Shown here one piece after another: positions 7,459 through 8,659 of a DNA stretch of 8,659 nucleotides. The number at the start of each line of letters is the position of its first letter. The first letter of the stretch is position 1. This stretch comes from JBFFXF01 sp041569895 (GTDB lineage Bacteria > Planctomycetota > UBA8108 > JACQVS01): NCBI GenBank assembly GCA_041569895.1, contig JBFFXF010000300.1, forward strand, positions 1 through 8,659, in the 5' to 3' direction. Under the pieces are notes generated by a model. It did no database searches. It had not been told where the DNA came from and saw only the letters and a list, made by a program, of their open reading frames with translations. Made by a program: the position numbers and the translations under genes.

Positions 7459-7689
7459 ATGAATCTCGAGCAACGCTCCGCACTGCGCAAAAAGCGGATC
7501 AAGTCGTACCGAGCGAAGGACTTTGCCGATGCCGAGCGCTGGGACCTCCAGTTCTGGCAAGAGCGATCGCCGGAGGAGCGTCTCTCGGCGCTGGTGGCGA
7601 TTCGAGAGGATGTCGAGAAGGTGGAAGCCGCTCGCCGCGATACGCGGAGCCCTGAAGAGACTCCCGATGGAAACGATCCAGGACTTTGA
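7459..7689 (+). CDS. Small charged helical protein paired with nucleotidyltransferase
   Basis: This 76-residue, highly charged, predicted all-helical protein has a basic N-terminus (RKKRIKSYRAKDF). A central WDLQFWQERSPEERLSALVAIREDVEKV stretch follows at 28-55, and the C-terminus is a disordered, acidic and Pro-rich tail. From memory, small proteins with a W-x3-F/Y-W and S/TPEERL pattern recur directly upstream of MNT-type nucleotidyltransferase genes, so a partner or antitoxin role is plausible. No characterised function is known to me. The ATG at 7459 is chosen because AGGA lies 5 bp upstream; an ATG two codons earlier is also possible. The gene overlaps the next one by 23 bp in another frame, indicating translational coupling. 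Confidence 0.75.
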   Translation: MNLEQRSALRKKRIKSYRAKDFADAERWDLQFWQERSPEERLSALVAIREDVEKVEAARRDTRSPEETPDGNDPGL

Positions 7690-8128
7690 GGATCTGCTGG
7701 AGCTTCTTCACAGGCACCGGGCGAAATACCTGATCATCGGCGGCCTCGCGTTCATCTACCATGCCAAGCCTCGCTACACGAAGGACATGGATCTGTGGAT
7801 CGGTCCATCGCGCGAGAACCTGGATCGTGCCAATCGTGCCCTCACCGACTTCGGTAGTCCGACGCTTCTGGCGCCCGACGAGCCTGCTCAGGTCGTCCAG
7901 ATCGGCGTTGCGCCGAACCGAATCGACCTCATAGTCGACGTCGGGGGGCTCGACTTCGAATCGACGTGGGAGAAGCGTCTCGTCAGCCGTTACGGCACCA
8001 GCGAGGCGAACTGGATCGATCTGGACAGCCTCATCGAGATCAAGCGAGCGATCGACGACCCGAGGCACCAGGACGACGCGCGAATCCTGATGGAGGTCAG
8101 GAGGTTACGACGCGAAGGAGGGAAGTGA
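7667..8128 (+). CDS. MNT-fold nucleotidyltransferase, AbiEii/DUF6036-like
   Basis: This 153-residue minimal nucleotidyltransferase begins with a short helix, then YLIIGGLAFIYH (21-32), which holds the GG motif. KDMDLWI (39-45) follows with metal-binding D40 and D42, then RIDLIVDV (85-92) with the third acidic residue D87. The catalytic set is thus complete. The C-terminal helices carry IEIKRAIDDPRHQDDARIL (123-141), equivalent to the K-R-x-D-x-x-D pattern in this superfamily. Relatives include AbiEii/MenT toxins, which add nucleotides to tRNA, and antitoxin-type MntA enzymes, which AMPylate HEPN toxins. The sequence does not say which applies. No HEPN or AbiEi gene is adjacent; the partner is the small upstream protein. 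The ATG at 7667 was chosen because earlier in-frame codons are antisense-like and overlap most of the preceding gene. Confidence 0.82.
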   Translation: METIQDFEDLLELLHRHRAKYLIIGGLAFIYHAKPRYTKDMDLWIGPSRENLDRANRALTDFGSPTLLAPDEPAQVVQIGVAPNRIDLIVDVGGLDFESTWEKRLVSRYGTSEANWIDLDSLIEIKRAIDDPRHQDDARILMEVRRLRREGGK

Positions 8129-8165
8129 CGCGTGCCCGCCGCTGGTGTTCGCCGGAAATCCGCAC

Positions 8166-8205
8166 GCGCCACCCGGGGCGCCACCCGACGCGGGGCGCCG
8201 GCGCC
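8166..8205. repeat. GC-rich direct repeats and palindrome between convergent genes
   Basis: GCGCCACCCG occurs at 8166-8175 and 8178-8187, CGGGGCGCC at 8174-8182 and 8191-8199, and a perfect 12-bp palindrome GGCGCCGGCGCC at 8194-8205. This lies between the nucleotidyltransferase stop and the UPF0104 stop. No T-tract follows, so it is a poor intrinsic terminator; it could still be a bidirectional hairpin. The rest of 8129-8246 shows nothing I recognise. Confidence 0.5.
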
Positions 8206-8246
8206 TCGATCGTCTCCTTGAAACGCTGCGGTGCCCTGATCCCGGA

Positions 8247-8659
8247 CTACTCCAGCGACACCCGGTCGACGGCGCGATCCGCGTCCGCGTCGTTCGTCTC
8301 CTCCGATGCCTGCCGCGCCGCCTCCTCCTTCTCCGCGGCCTCGACTTGCTCGCCGAGCTCCATCGCCTGGCGGATCTTCTTCCTGCGCATCAGGTAGAAG
8401 ATCAGTCCGACGAGCCCCCAGCCGTAGTAGCACAGCCGGAAGAGCACCGCGACGACGCCGCCGTGTTCGTAGCCGACCTTCTCGAAGAGCGCGATGAAGG
8501 CGAGCTCGCCGACGCCGAGGCCGCCGGGCGAGATCGGGATGGCCATCGCCAAGCTCGCCAGCGGGACGATGAAGAAGAACGTCGACAGCGGCACGTCGAG
8601 GGGCGCGACCGCCATGGCGCAGAAGATCGTGCCAACGGCCATCAGGAGGTGAACGCCCG
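8247..8659 (-). CDS. UPF0104 membrane protein, LPG synthase TM-like (3' part)
   Basis: The frame is open to the right edge, so only the last 137 or so residues are present; the ATG at 8642 is internal rather than a start. Hydrophobic segments are visible at AVGTIFCAMAVAPL, FFFIVPLASLAMAIPI and VVAVLFRLCYYGWGLVGLIFYLM. The signature PISPGGLGVGELAF between the second and third segments is typical of the UPF0104 / lysylphosphatidylglycerol synthase transmembrane family (flippase-like domain). Such proteins sit in the inner membrane and are linked to lipid or glycolipid translocation; the substrate here is unknown. The C-terminal cytoplasmic tail of about 45 residues is highly charged (Glu/Ala/Asp-rich) and probably helical. 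Confidence 0.85.
   Translation of the reverse strand, partial: GVHLLMAVGTIFCAMAVAPLDVPLSTFFFIVPLASLAMAIPISPGGLGVGELAFIALFEKVGYEHGGVVAVLFRLCYYGWGLVGLIFYLMRRKKIRQAMELGEQVEAAEKEEAARQASEETNDADADRAVDRVSLE

Noticed and set aside
7523..7666. Upstream extension of the nucleotidyltransferase to 201 residues
   Set aside because: The extra 48 residues are Arg/Ser-rich and overlap the small protein gene in another frame. The conserved fold begins right after the ATG at 7667.

Overview
The window is GC-rich chromosomal DNA of a bacterium. Its genes are tightly packed, often start with GTG, and show strong third-position G/C bias. I cannot place the species. The mix of a PHP-type PolX, BipA/TypA, a UPF0104 membrane protein, several small toxin-antitoxin-like genes and G/C-rich hexamer arrays would suit an environmental lineage such as Acidobacteriota, a deltaproteobacterium-like group or a relative. 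That placement is inference only. I saw no rRNA, tRNA, CRISPR array, transposase or phage gene.

Layout, left to right. Positions 1-78 hold an array of 6-bp units. It is followed by a minus-strand pair: ugd (UDP-glucose 6-dehydrogenase, 966-2261) and, 14 bp downstream, a zinc-ribbon SAM-dependent methyltransferase (85-951). This pair looks like part of a surface-polysaccharide gene set continuing off the left edge. A 201-bp divergent promoter region separates ugd from a plus-strand type II toxin-antitoxin operon (Phd/YefM-like antitoxin 2463-2747, RelE/ParE-like toxin 2744-3043). That operon converges on typA/bipA (3108-4985, minus), a translational GTPase. typA diverges from polX (5150-6946, plus), a family X DNA polymerase with a PHP exonuclease domain. 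The two -10 elements lie 17 bp apart and face away from each other, so the two promoters overlap.

Downstream of polX is an accessory patch (about 6950-8130): a second copy of the hexamer array, a CTCTGTGN octamer repeat, a UPF0175-type gene with an unclear start and an atypical tail, and an overlapping two-gene unit. That unit encodes a 76-residue charged helical protein and a 153-residue MNT-fold nucleotidyltransferase. It resembles a toxin-antitoxin or abortive-infection module and is the best candidate here for something poorly described. The window ends with the 3' part of a UPF0104 (lysylphosphatidylglycerol synthase TM-like) membrane protein on the minus strand.

The housekeeping or envelope genes (ugd, typA, polX, the UPF0104 gene) alternate with small addiction-type modules inserted between them. 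Two signals span the layout. The same hexamer array starts just after the stop codon of two unrelated genes, in the same orientation and unit order. An 11-bp promoter-like repeat (GTGTTACACTC) precedes both accessory units downstream of polX.
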